In this document: piece by piece, positions 12,401-23,605 of the stretch
How positions within the stretch are numbered: position 1 is the first letter of the stretch
How the letters are laid out: each line of letters opens with the position of its first letter
Source: Paragordius varius
Lineage: Eukaryota; Nematomorpha
Length of the DNA stretch: 64,000 bases
Direction of reading: 5' to 3'
Assembly (NCBI GenBank): GCA_964247055.1
Contig: OZ176052.1
Coordinates: 11,842,001-11,906,000, forward strand
The notes under the pieces: generated by a model
The model's database searches: none
Told to the model about the DNA's origin: nothing
What the model saw: only the letters and a program-made list of their open reading frames with translations
Made by a program: the position numbers and the translations under genes

Positions 12401-15335
12401 ATGTTGGGCATTGAAAAAGAATTTAAAGTATTCATCAACATATTTAATTTATAATTATATTAATCGAATTTTAAAATATTTTAAATATATTATTTATTGG
12501 TTTTTTTATATTGAAATAGAACATCTCAAAAGGTATTATGCAATCGCACGGACAAAAATTTGTTCATGCAACGGAGTTTGTAAATAAACGCAAAAATCGA
12601 CAATACAATATTTTGCCTTATGAATACAATCGGGTTTATATATCGCCGCTACCAGGAATCGAAGGATCAGATTATATTAACGCCTCTTTTATTGATGTAA
12701 AATTTGCCATTTAATTGTTATAAATTTAATATTTTCCCCTAATGTTAATACAATAAAATTCGTTTGGATTATTAAAGACTGTAAAGTGTATAATTTTTTC
12801 ACCATATTTGTTTCTTTTTAAAAATAATATTTATCCTAAAAAATTTTAGGGTTATAAAGAAAAAAATGCGTACATCGCGACACAAGGTCCTTTGCCAGAA
12901 ACGATAAATGATTTTTGGAGAATGCTTTGGGAACATAACTCAAATATTATAGTTATGCTCACTCAAATTAATGAATGTGGAAAGGTAATATATTTAATTA
13001 TCTTTGATAATTTAATCAAAAGTGTAAAATATAAAAAACCATTGTGTTCAAATACTCTCCGTTTTATTAGCACTAGTTTCAATATTAATTCATTTATATA
13101 CCATTTTTTACAATTTAAAGGCGAAATGTGCCCCCTATTGGCCAGTGGATGGCCCAATGCGATATGGGAGATACATTGTTGAACCAGTGGCCGAATATTC
13201 GATGCCACAATATATTTTGCGAGAATTCAAAATTACTGATACCAAGCCTGCCAATGATTTCATTATGAATGCCACACTAAGGCGACAACAAAGAATGACA
13301 ACCACGGCCCCTCGACCATCCAACAATGATAATCAAATTTCGGCATTTCAAACAGCAAATTCTCCAAACAATAGTTTAAGATTCGAAGGGGAGGACCATC
13401 ACAATGAAAACATGCCAATTTTTGAGGACATTATGGCTAAATCTATGAGCAATACTCAGGAATATGGCGTAATTAATCATTTATTAAGCATTTAATCGAT
13501 TGGTTTAAGTACACAAAACTATTTTTGTTTTGGTTTTATTTTTTTTACAACTAACGAAAAAATTATATACGAATACATTTAACATATAATGAGCACAAAT
13601 TGATGTTTGATAATTTTAATTTGCCCACCATCACAAAATTTTATAATTTAGATGGTAAACTCTTCATACTGTAACAATGGGTTATATTCATCCGCCTATT
13701 CCTCCAACTCTAGCGTTGTTGGGTCAAACCCTTTAAATTATATACCATCCACATCTCCCTCAAGAACTATTCGACAATTTCATTTTGATTGTGCCTCCAA
13801 TTGTCTTGATGATTTTGGGGGAACATTACCCCATCGAAATCAAGTAATATTATAGATGAAAATGCTTTAAAAAGATTCTGTAAATACAGGGCTAAATAAT
13901 TGACAATTATATTTTTTAAAAAAATGTAGGGAGTTACGGTAATCCGATAAATTAACATATTACCAAATCTATTATTATTTAGGTAAATCATCAAATTCCC
14001 TTAACACCCCATCACAACACATTACGACACTCAACTCGTAATTTAATGCCACTTTATCCTTCCTCCGAAAGATTGCAATTGAATGATTTCATGTTGCATG
14101 AAAATGAAACAGATTTTGAAAATATGATTAATCCAAAACACAGGGTATGTTTTATCATTTTTAGTGCATATTATGACAAAAGCGATTCTAGATATTTCAT
14201 AGAAAGTGGTATAATTTCACAAGTCATTTTGGAAGTTATATCACAGGGCATTGAATCCCTCGCCACTGATATACCTTACTATCAATTTTATTTTACATTT
14301 GAATATAATTCTAAATAATATATAATAATTATAAGTTAATTTAGCCCAAAGATTATTTTTAGCGTAAATTTGAAATTGGAATAAATAGGCGAATGGTGGT
14401 CATTCACTATTACCTATTTTAAATTTTATGAATTTATCCTTTTTTTACCGGCACAAAATGCGTCAAAGATATAAAGTGTTACAAAAGGGTATGTTTTATC
14501 TTTTACCATCCTTTTCATAATAGACCACGACAATTGGTGGTGGTACATTATCATCGGTCTCTTCGAGTACTTTGCCTCACAATCACCATTCATCATCCTC
14601 CATGCTTTTACTTTCTTCATCCAAGTCTTCGAATTGGCATTCTCCCATCCCTCTACTGACCACATCCAATAATACTCACAAAGGCGTTGTTGTTCCATCA
14701 TCGTGGAAGGAACAGCTGGAAGAAAATTTCTTGGAACTCATTGGACAAGTCCATAAAACAAAAGATCAATTTGGGGCCGATGGCCCAATCACTGTTCATT
14801 GCAGTAATGGGGCAGGTTTAACGGGTGCGTTCTTAGCCATCGCTATAACAGTTCATCGAATGAAATACGAGAGTAAAGTTGATTTAGCACAAACTGTCCG
14901 ATGGTTACGACAACAAAGACCAGGAATGATTCAAACTCTGGTATGAATCTAATTGTATTCGTTTAACTCTCGATTAAATTAATTACAAAATTAATGGAAA
15001 AAACTAAAAAACATAATTTATCATTGGCACAAGTTATGATCTCAAGGCATATTTTTTGTTTGCACGCATATATGTATTTATAAGTATTTAACCCTTAAAT
15101 TTTCGTATATATTAGTAATTTACCTTTCTTAATAAAATATGTTATGTTTTTTTAAAAAAATTATTGATTGCATCATACGGTTTTTTTTAATAATTATCTT
15201 ATTATTGTGCTACTTAAAAATCATGTTAGTATAAAATAAATATATATATAAATTTTAATGATATAGAATCAATACCGATTTTGCTACAAAGCTGCCTTAC
15301 AATATCTCAAATCGTTCGACATGTATGCACCATAA
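2538..15335 (+). CDS. Lar: LAR-type receptor protein tyrosine phosphatase (5' end outside window)
   Basis: Type I receptor tyrosine phosphatase of the LAR/PTPRF/PTPRS/PTPRD group, which acts at the cell surface in axon guidance and synapse or adhesion signalling. I could join 29 exons with consistent phase: 2538-2665, 3067-3250, 3366-3590, 3655-3747, 3814-3950, 4033-4201, 4277-4419, 4614-4788, 5269-5408, 6146-6452, 6709-6947, 7270-7515, 7798-8198, 8390-8593, 8870-9046, 9817-9958, 10282-10495, 10766-10958, 11210-11291, 11542-11696, 11943-12166, 12285-12427, 12520-12696, 12850-12984, 13121-13468, 13652-13843, 13983-14144, 14524-14940 and 15267-15335. Together they give about 1872 residues: five fibronectin III domains, the LAR-specific juxtamembrane segment, one membrane helix and tandem phosphatase domains D1 and D2. 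The C-terminus ([13 protein letters not shown]) closely matches the LAR family ending. D1 looks active and D2 does not. The immunoglobulin domains are not in the window. Confidence 0.95.
6709..8198 (+). other. LAR-type juxtamembrane region and membrane helix
   Basis: Three exons encode the segment that in LAR-type receptors is cut by a proprotein convertase. The LAR signature is clear (HYIVIVVP, then YIAALLTED, then [12 protein letters not shown] and [14 protein letters not shown]). A dibasic RQTKRN lies where vertebrate LAR has a multibasic furin site. P4 is glutamine, so this is not a strict furin consensus and cleavage is uncertain. A long polar stretch rich in His, Asn and Glu follows. 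The single membrane helix lies near 8106-8180 (core [17 protein letters not shown]) and is followed by the stop-transfer residues RRKNR. Confidence 0.8.
9817..12427 (+). other. Phosphatase domain D1 (catalytically intact by motif)
   Basis: Seven exons encode D1. All the key motifs are present: the substrate-recognition [15 protein letters not shown], the [10 protein letters not shown] and [11 protein letters not shown] signatures, the WPD loop in [13 protein letters not shown] (exon at 11542), the P-loop [10 protein letters not shown] split across the 11696/11943 splice (nucleophile Cys, Arg kept), and a Q-loop ([11 protein letters not shown]). By established knowledge of classical PTPs this is the active domain that hydrolyses phosphotyrosine. 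Confidence 0.92.
12520..15335 (+). other. Degenerate phosphatase domain D2 with two large inserts
   Basis: D2 keeps the family scaffold ([64 protein letters not shown]) but differs sharply in two ways. The P-loop (14797-14826) reads [10 protein letters not shown] instead of [10 protein letters not shown], so the phosphate-binding arginine is leucine. The segment after RTIRQFHF, where a WPD/WPE loop belongs, is replaced by about 130 residues rich in Ser, Thr, His and Asn (13787-13843, 13983-14144, 14524-14697). A further ~112-residue Asn/Gln-rich insert (13241-13468 and 13652-13759) precedes RTIRQF. D2 domains of LAR receptors have little activity in general. Here catalysis appears impossible by motif. 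Confidence 0.88.
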
Positions 15336-15549
15336 ATATCTCGAAATAACTCACACATGCATTTAGGTGCAATCATATAATATATAAATTGATTTATTAC
15401 TACAATTAAAATATATTATTATATGTAACCTATTTCTAAAATCATGAAATCTAATAGCTTTAATAATAAATTTTGATACATATATGAAAATTGCATTGAT
15501 AGTTTGAGCATTTAACTGCTTATTACAAAAATTATATAATTAAAAAAAA

Positions 15550-17756
15550 TTACCAATTATAATTTTTATTCTTGCCACAATTAATAGTTATAAATTCTTG
15601 AGCTTGGTCTTTTATACGCGTTTTAAGATTGTTATTCATGTTTCGAAGATTTTTATACATAAAACCTATTCGACCACTTCCCGCAAGTAATTTTTCATGT
15701 TTCATAAAAAAGTTCCAATAAAGGAAGTTATAAGGACAAGCATATGGCGATTTTTTACCATACATTGTAGATTTTTCGTTTAGAGAAACATTCTCATTAT
15801 CGCTCTCCGTCTTTTCCAATTTTATGTGTTTAGTTGCATTAATTTTTGATTGTATAGAATTTTTGATCTTTCTCTTTGAGGATCCATCCGTGTCTGATAT
15901 AGGCTCCATTTTTTCACCTGTTTCCTCATCAACTTTCAATGAAACATTGTAGTAACAAGTTTTACAATAATCTGACATTTTATTAATATAACTCCCGGAT
16001 GAAACATAAGGCTTTGATGCTATAATTCCACCATCCGCGTATTGTGACATTCCCAAAGTATTTGGCATTTCGACCCAATCGTATGCATCAGCATAAACCG
16101 CTAAATACCATTCACAAACTTCGGATGGTTCAATTCCTAGCAGCAAACAAATATTCCCTGTAATCATAAGGCGCTGTATGTGATGAGCATACGCTATTTC
16201 ATACGTTTGTTTAAGTACCTATGAACAATGATAACAGTTCTAATTCACTCTCAAACAATTTCAAATTCACCCTTAAATAAATATTGTGTTTTTTAAGATT
16301 AAAAATTATCTTTATTTTTCAATTTTTTTAAAATATGAAATTCTGTTTAAAATTAATATAAGTCTGAAAAAATAATAAACTATGTAGCAAAAATTTATTT
16401 TATCTTAATGATGATTAGCCCGAAAACACATAACTTTTAGGGTGAATTTGAATTGTAAATGGAATATATAGCAAATTTTTAATTTAGGTTACCAAGTATT
16501 TATTTCTAAACGACGCATACCTGATTGACACAATTCATGCGACACACCACACCATTAGGTTTGGTTAAATCACCGATTTTGTAATGAGGTACAGGGAGCC
16601 AGAAATAAGCAGGTAAATGGTTATGAGTATCTAATGCATTCATGGAGGCATATTTTGGCATATGAGTCAGATAAATTAAGCGCATATATTCCCTCCATCC
16701 CAAAATTTGTCTTATGTAACCTTCAACGCTGTTTAATGATAATTTAGACTTGCAGCTTGCGTGATATGCCTTTTCGACCTGATAACAAACGTCTTTAGCA
16801 TTTAACAATCCGTTATTTAGGTACATCGATATAACGCTATGGAAAAGGTGATATTCATTAGTTTGCATAGCATCTTGATAGTCACCAAACGTAGATAATT
16901 TATTTGATAGAAATTCTCTAAAATGGTCCATGGCTTGAGTTTCCGTTACGGCATATTGAAAATGTGCCATCTTGGCAGATTTGTGATTCTCGTTATAAGC
17001 CAATCCATAGTAATTGGCGAAATATTTGTCGACGAGTTGAATTGATTGTTCCGTTATTTTGTCCGTTTTAAACGTATTATCATTTTTATACAACTTGGCA
17101 TCCGAAACTGTGATGTGATTCAAAGATTTTCTATTCATTTTATCGAAATTCCATTGATTTCCAATGGGATCTTTTCCGTTAGCTTGCATTAGAATTTTGT
17201 GTTGAACACGCATTTGACGGTAAAAATTTTCCATTCTAATGTGCTGTTTATGCGTAGATTTCCATGTTAAAAATTCATCGGGGTTACAAAAAAATCGATT
17301 ATCTTCTAACAACACTAATTCTGCAGTTTTATTAATACTTTCATGCCATTCCATGATATCCTCTAAGATATGGTATTCGTTTGGTTTCGTAACTACCAAT
17401 TGCTCAAAATTATATTTGGGATGTATAAATTTTTTCATAATATGTTTGAATGAATAATCCCCATAATTATGTTTTTTATTATCCATGTCATGATTAGCTT
17501 GCAAAACATTTTCCAAGTCTAGGTAAAGTGAATTATAAGTATTGTTTGAATTCAGATAGTTTTGATAAAAGTGTCGATAGCAACTTATTATATAAGCAAA
17601 TTTAAGTTTGTGATGCGGAGCATTGGAAAACCATTTGGGACATTCCATGCAAACAATCAAATCTGTGGATTTTTCATAATTTTGGAGGGCAGATATATCC
17701 TTGCACAATTGATCGTGTAAGAGTAAGACAATGGATCGCAATGTTTTAGGTGTCAT
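15550..17756 (-). CDS. Iron-sulfur photolyase of the bacterial (6-4) type (DPRP / FeS-BCP family)
   Basis: Protein of 634 residues from two exons (17756-16521 and 16218-15550) in the deoxyribodipyrimidine photolyase-related family, whose studied bacterial members (PhrB, CryB) bind FAD and a 4Fe-4S cluster and repair UV (6-4) photoproducts. Visible hallmarks: LLHDQL near the N-terminus, VLLEDNRFF, the FGDYQDAM and NGLL motifs, EGYIRQILGWREYMRLIY, the MPKYASMN helix, AHHIQRLMITGN, YADAYDWVEMPNTLGMSQ and ADGGIIASKPY. The four cluster cysteines are present: C409 (MNC), C497 and C500 (CKTC) and C573 (ACPYN). Residues between C500 and C573 include a charged insert with a basic SKRKIK cluster. The gene is tail to tail with the LAR-type gene, 214 bp apart. 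The single 302-nt intron carries a MITE. The start is the ATG at 17756, which fits the family N-terminus. Confidence 0.93.
16236..16472. mobile_element. TA-type MITE inside the photolyase intron (family A)
   Basis: A diverged copy of the short inverted-repeat element also seen at 23995, 32793 and 48615. The left end carries the TTCAAATTCACCCTTA-type repeat, the middle carries AATAATAAACTA and TTAGCCCGAAAACACA, and the right end reads TTTTAGGGTGAATTTGAATTGTAAATGG. It has no coding capacity and fills most of the only intron of the gene. Confidence 0.75.
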
Positions 17757-19235
17757 ACTAACATAATAAATAGAACATAGCCAATCACTGTATAATATCT
17801 ATATAAAAATATTTTTTAATCTAAATTTAAAGTTTGTACAAACATGAAGCAAATTAGTTTTTTTGATAAGAAAAAATATTTAACAACCATTAATTACTCA
17901 AAGAATATTTAAAAACCACTATAATAAAGAATCAAACTAAACAGAAAATAAAAAGTAATTTTAGGGAGAAAACTAATTACTCTAAAATTTAAAAAAGTGA
18001 TAACAGTTTAATATATATAAGCGAATTTGGATTTCCATCAATGATTGGTGATCAAAAGAATATACGGAATCCTTTTATAATTTTGATCTTGCCAATACAA
18101 GTGCCAAGTAGTGTTAATTCTAAACCAAGTTGAAGAGTAAACGATCGATTAAGACTAATTTATTTACATATCTAGCTCAGTATTTTCTTATTTTATTTAT
18201 TTTTACAATATAAAATCCATTTATGGTGCGTTTGTTCTTGTGCTGTTGCTTACTTCATTCGATTAATAAATCCTTATTTTTTGTATTAATTTTTAATTTT
18301 AAATAATTTTTCGAATGAGTTAAATTAAATGGGAAAAAAATAAAATATATTAAAAATAATACAAATTTCGCCCATACCAGTACTCCGTAATTCATAACAT
18401 TATTAAAAATCATCGTATTTTTTCTGAAGAAGCAAACTCCTTAGAACCAGCTTTTAAATAAAAATGCAAAGAGAGACGACGATTTCTCATTTATTTTAAA
18501 GTCTGTCGGTCGTTTTATGGTGCATATTATGGATTTCGAAGGATTATTTAAATATTAATAAATCTATACAATGCAAACATTTTGAAACTGTCTCAAATTA
18601 TGATTAAAGTGTGTATTAATTGTTTTACTATTTGTACTTTATGATCTTTATGCCAAATTGAGTAAAGAATACGGAGATTGCAATTAGATTTATTACATGT
18701 GATGCCTACAAAATTAATCTTTTTACGAGTTTGTTTAGCAGAAAAAAATATAATTTTCATTCCCAAATCCTGACTATTACCGATATCATAATATATTTTA
18801 TGAAATTTCTAAGACATCCTTCGCATCTTCTATATGGATGTTAGGCGCTCCATTTTAACAGCAACATCACTTAGAATGGAGGGAATGCATCCAAAGTCAT
18901 TTGTTATTTAATTTTTACGTCCAAATACGAGACGTTAAATTGATTCAAAATGTTTTAAATGAATTTTGCATAATCTTATAAATATCATCTACAAAACAAA
19001 TATCGGCATCAACCACTTTTCGGTTGAAAATGCGTAAAATAGGGGTGATGTATTGTTTAAAATGCATATAACATCGTATGGTAATCATACAATGATTTTG
19101 ATACTAAATTCTTATGTTATCCTCATCGCTCTGCGATTCGGGATGTTTAGTAAATCGATCGGAATTCATAAGCTTTAATCGAGTTTTTAGTTTAAAAAAA
19201 TGTAAATTCTAAAGGAAATCAATCAATTTTTATCT
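17757..19235. other. Intergenic, no gene seen
   Basis: AT-rich sequence between the start of the photolyase gene and a decayed mariner. I see no exon, RNA gene or terminal repeat that I can defend. The photolyase promoter is presumably just above 17756. Confidence 0.5.
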
Positions 19236-20085
19236 AAACTTTTATCAACTGGCTTATACATATTTCGCCCATCTTTCAGGTAATTATGAATGCCGTGCCA
19301 GGAAAACTCATTGTCTTTTGCGGAAAACCACTCGTGAAGCCATCCAACGTCTTCGAATTTTGAACAGGGTCTCTTTTGATACAAGGTTAGTCAGATGGCG
19401 CCAGGTCAGGAGATTTCAGCGGGAATAATTTCCTATTGTGCGGAACATTGTCATGTAGCAAATGCTTTACCTTGTCCTTTGGCATATTCCGGTAATTTTC
19501 GATTCAGGCATGGTTTAAATTAATCATTTGTTGACCATGTGTTGTGTATAAACGGTTCCGGGTTTCAAAAATTCATAATACACTATCACTCCCAGCAGAC
19601 ACAGAAACAATGATGTTGATGGAGCGGCTTGCAAGGTGACTACAATTTTTCCGCTTTGGATTTACAAAATAACCAAATCTCACAATTGATTTCTTTTCGC
19701 TACTTTAAAACAGAAGTTCACCAGTTACTTTGCGATTTTCGATTAGACGTATTTTCAAATTGTGTGGGACCTATATACTGAGTTAATTGGTCTTTCCGTA
19801 GACCTCTATTGATTGTATGTGATATATGTAAAGCTTTTACCAATCATTGTTAATTTTTACCTGGGGCATCAATTAACTCTTGCATTTCAGCGTGTTCTCG
19901 GTTGTGTGTTCCACCGAGGTACCCACACTTTTTCACATATAACTGACATCATTCGCAAGAGTCAATTGATAGAATATGTTCACCATAGGTTTATGCCACA
20001 AATGATAACTTTTAATAGCTTTTTTTTCGCAATGCAAAGTATGATGCGGGGCAAATGTTCTGTTTCGGACAAATTAGACTAAATA
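19236..20085 (-). mobile_element. Decayed mariner (Tc1/mariner) transposase
   Basis: On the minus strand, with several frame changes and stops, fragments of a mariner transposase can be read in the right order: NPKRK-like residues, SVSAG, YYEFLKPGT (compare YYELLKPGT), HLLHDNVPH with the second catalytic Asp, SPDLAPSD with the third Asp (DD34D type), then WFSAKDNEF-like and WHGIHNYL. It is a dead copy. I could not identify its terminal inverted repeats with confidence, so the ends given cover only the recognisable coding remains. Confidence 0.8.
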
Positions 20086-20451
20086 ATAATACGATAGTTT
20101 TTGGCAAAATTAACTTTATATGTTTGCCGTTAATGTCGGTTGAATAAAATGGGGTTTATATCAATTTAATCGTATGCGTATTCGTTGACGTCTCCACGTA
20201 AAACTTATGATTAGACCTAATTAGCTCCACAGAGTAACTAATCGTGTGTTAATAACGCTAGTAGTTTGGCAACAGTTTTCTATGATAATCTTATTGCTAA
20301 CAGTATATGGTAAATGCTAGCTATAAATTATTAATCAAAATTAGGACACTGGGCTTGATAGTTTTTTTAATATCGTTAAACATTTTAATATAGGAACAAT
20401 TATATTAATTTAATAGAATTCTTAGTCCCTAAAAAATTTACTACTAGAAAA

Positions 20452-20452
<1 letters not shown>

Positions 20453-20498
<46 letters not shown>
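20453..20498. repeat. (TA)n microsatellite
   Basis: An uninterrupted TA dinucleotide run of about 46 bp. Confidence 0.95.
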
Positions 20499-20505
<7 letters not shown>

Positions 20506-20847
20506 TACAAATGATATTTAAGATCCATGATCAAAGGCATGAGATACTTAACACCGCTGTATGTAAATTAACTGATAAAAATATTAATCTCAATACTTGA
20601 GGTCGAATTCCAATTCCTTAAGCTCTCTAATCAAGAATATTTTTGACAATGAACAAACATGCAAATAAAAAATACATCTTAATTTGAAATTTTAAAAATA
20701 CATGGTTTAATGAATGTTAAATTATTAAAATGTAATATCATTAATTATTAAATTAAGTTATTGTCAAAATTTACATGTATATTGAAATTTTAATCATTCA
20801 TACCTTAATCTTATAGATAATTTAAGAGTTTAAATCCATTAAATTAA

Positions 20848-21999
20848 CACTTGGATACGACGCATACATTTTAGTCCTTCGATTCAAATTGGGGTAGTTA
20901 AATACCCCAGGCCTGTTTAAAATTAAAATTTTTAAAAAAATATGGAAGGAATCAAAATTATGGCAAAATTTTGCACTTACATAACATTAGTAAACGGAAA
21001 ATATTTTATTCAAAAATACTTGATATTCTTTATTTTAACACTTCGATTCAATTTGGGGTATCTAAATACCCCAGACTAAATTTGAGTTATGATTTTTTAA
21101 AAACTACTGAATTAAACGGTCCCAATTTAAATATATGCTTCTATCATAATAAAAATTATAAAAATATGCCAAAATATCTACATAAAATTTTGTTTTGTAA
21201 AAAAAGTTCCATGTCAAACTACTTCAACGCCATTTTATTTTGCAAAATTTTTGCAGAATAGCGTCTTCATTTAATTTTAAGGGTAGAATTGAAGCTAATT
21301 TTTTATTTAAATTACATCTAACATTGATAAAATAGAAAAAGCGGGTTATTTTGTAGTAATTTTCAACTTTACCATTGCACACATTTTACGTGGGCTAAAT
21401 TTTTACTTTTCGGTTTTAGCTTAAAATAAGTCGTATCAAGTATTTTTGAATAAATTTTTTTATAAATTTCGGTTTATTAATGTTATATAAGTGCAAAATT
21501 TTGCCATGGTTTTGATTCCTTCCATATTTTTTAACAAATTTAATTTTAAACACGCCTGGGGCATTTAAATACCCCAATTTGAATCGAAGGACTAAAATGA
21601 ATGTGTTGTATCCAAGTGTTAAGCTACAACCGAAAGGTAAAAATTTGGTCCACGTAACATGTGTGCAATGGTAAATTTGAAAAATAATACAAAATAAACC
21701 GCCTTTTCTATTTCTATCAATGTTAGATGTAATTTAAATTAAAAATTAGCTTTAATTTTTCGCTTAAAATTAAATGAAGACGATATTTTGCAAAAATTTT
21801 GTAAAATGAAAATGGCGTCAAAGTGGTTTGACATGGAACTTTTTTTTCAAAACAAAATTTTATTTAGATATTTTGGCATATTTATAATTTTATTAGGATA
21901 GAAGCATAAATTTAAATTGGGACCGTTTCCTTCGTTAGTTTTTTAGAAATCCTAACTCAAAGTCTGGGGTATTTAGATACCCCAATTTGAATCGAAGTG
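20848..21999. mobile_element. TTAA-flanked MITE (piggyBac-like), outer copy, split by a second copy
   Basis: The outer copy consists of 20848-21038 plus 21623-21999 (about 568 bp net). It is flanked by TTAA at 20844-20847 and 22000-22003. The ends are inverted repeats beginning CACTT and containing TTCGATTCAAATTGGGG followed by a palindrome of the form GGGGTATTTAAATACCCC. It is non-coding. TTAA target sites are the hallmark of piggyBac transposases, so a piggyBac-driven MITE is the natural reading, although no transposase is present here. Confidence 0.85.
21039..21618. mobile_element. TTAA-flanked MITE, inner copy in reverse orientation
   Basis: A 580-bp copy of the same element as the outer one, in the opposite orientation and flanked by TTAA at 21035-21038 and 21619-21622. 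Removing it with one TTAA restores the colinear order of the outer copy, as judged against this inner copy itself (junction around ACTTGAT...TTTTAAGCT). The short ORF at 20971-21261 lies in this non-coding repeat. Confidence 0.87.
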
Positions 22000-22519
22000 T
22001 TAAAAGTCTTAGAACAGTGGTATTCAGTTTAGCCGATGACCCACGTGAAGTTTGTGGTTACGATATGATTTACATGCGCAATAAATAATCAAAAATAATA
22101 TTATAAAGGCATTCCGATAAAAAATGAGGAAAAATACAAAATCCAAATAAAAAAGAAATATTAATCTGACATTTTTAATCATATAAAAAATATTTTAGAG
22201 ATCGAATGTTTTCATTTTTATGGAATGATAGAATATATAAAATGTATGTAGTACACCCACTCTGAAAGCGATTTATAACATGTTTTATGTAGTATGAGAT
22301 TTTTTATGGCAATACCTTAAATATTATATGGAATTTTTAAAAACACCATAACATTAAATTTTATATTATTAACTACATTTTACTGTACTCGAAATTCATT
22401 AAGTTTTATTCACTATAGGGAATATGTAGGTACACTCTATTAAATTCGTATAAGTATATAATTATATTATAATATATTCTGCGCGGGGGTATAACAAATA
22501 ATCCTGATAAAATATTTGT

Positions 22520-23150
22520 TATGAAAATGTATCAGGATTATCATGGTGTTACTCTAACATGTGATTTAAGAAGATATTTTAACTTTTGTGATATCAGAAA
22601 ATGGCAAATTTTACTCTTTTGTTAAATTTTTTTGTTGAAAGCTGAATGCATCATTCCAAAAATATAGCTCAAATATATTTAAAATAAACACAAATGCCGA
22701 GATTGCACGATAAAAAGTTATATACGCTTATTTTGACAGCACAAATATTTTTGTGAGATGTTCACCTATTTAAAATTTACTTTTTTAAAAATTTAATTTT
22801 TAGCAAAAAATTTTTGAAGCGTCATGCTATTTTGAGACATGGGAAACGGTAGAAAATCGCCATTAGATTTAACACTTTTCTATTTAATTTAATGATGAAC
22901 ATTTTTTCACAGATTGATTAAAATATTTAAAAATATTTGGGCTTTCGGAGCCCACATTAAAATTTTTATTAAATAAATTATCCTTTCATATGTATATGAT
23001 ATTTTTAGTGCAATTTATTATTTAGCTTTCAAAAATATTTTAATGTGCACAAATTTTGCCATTTTCTAATATAAAGTATTTCCACAAAAGAGTAAATACC
23101 CTTATAACTCGTAACCGCCTCCACCAAAAGCATGATAATCCATACATTTA
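22520..23150. repeat. Inverted-repeat element, family B
   Basis: Imperfect inverted arms of roughly 100 bp. The left arm carries GGATTATCATGGT and ATCAGAAAATGGCAAATTTT. The right arm, read in reverse complement, carries GGATTATCATGCT and ATTAGAAAATGGCAAAATTT. The middle holds GATTGCACGATAAA and a GGGCTTTCGGAGCCCAC palindrome. A diverged relative lies at about 40850-41330. No ORF. Probably an old MITE. Exact ends are not certain. Confidence 0.55.
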
Positions 23151-23605
23151 CTATCAGAATATATGTTTAATTTGAATACTCATTACTCAAAATCGAAAAA
23201 TAGAAAATTTATTAAAGTAATTTTTTTGGAAGCTAAACCATAAAATTATATTGTTTAATTTCTTGATATATAATATAAAATGATCATTATTAAAACAATA
23301 TAATTTTTAATATTAGTAGATTTTAAAAAAATCCAAATGGCCTTTTTATAATTTTTATAACATTTATGACACGGAATATTACGCTCTTTATTTGTAGGTA
23401 TTTAAGGTTTTTTTTATATACAAGGCGTTTTCTTGATAGTGAACGAGAAACCGTAAGTGTCTATAAATACAACATATCAAACAAATTTAACCTAGGATTT
23501 TTTTAAAGATTAAAAAAGGGGTAAAATGAAGATTTATGCCTCTAACCAATTTTTGGATAAATTTATTAGATAAAAATTTTATTTTGATTGTTAAAGTTAT
23601 AAATA

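Noticed and set aside
20971-21261. 96-residue ORF
   Set aside because: It lies across the nested TTAA MITE, and the same sequence in the sibling copy is not open.
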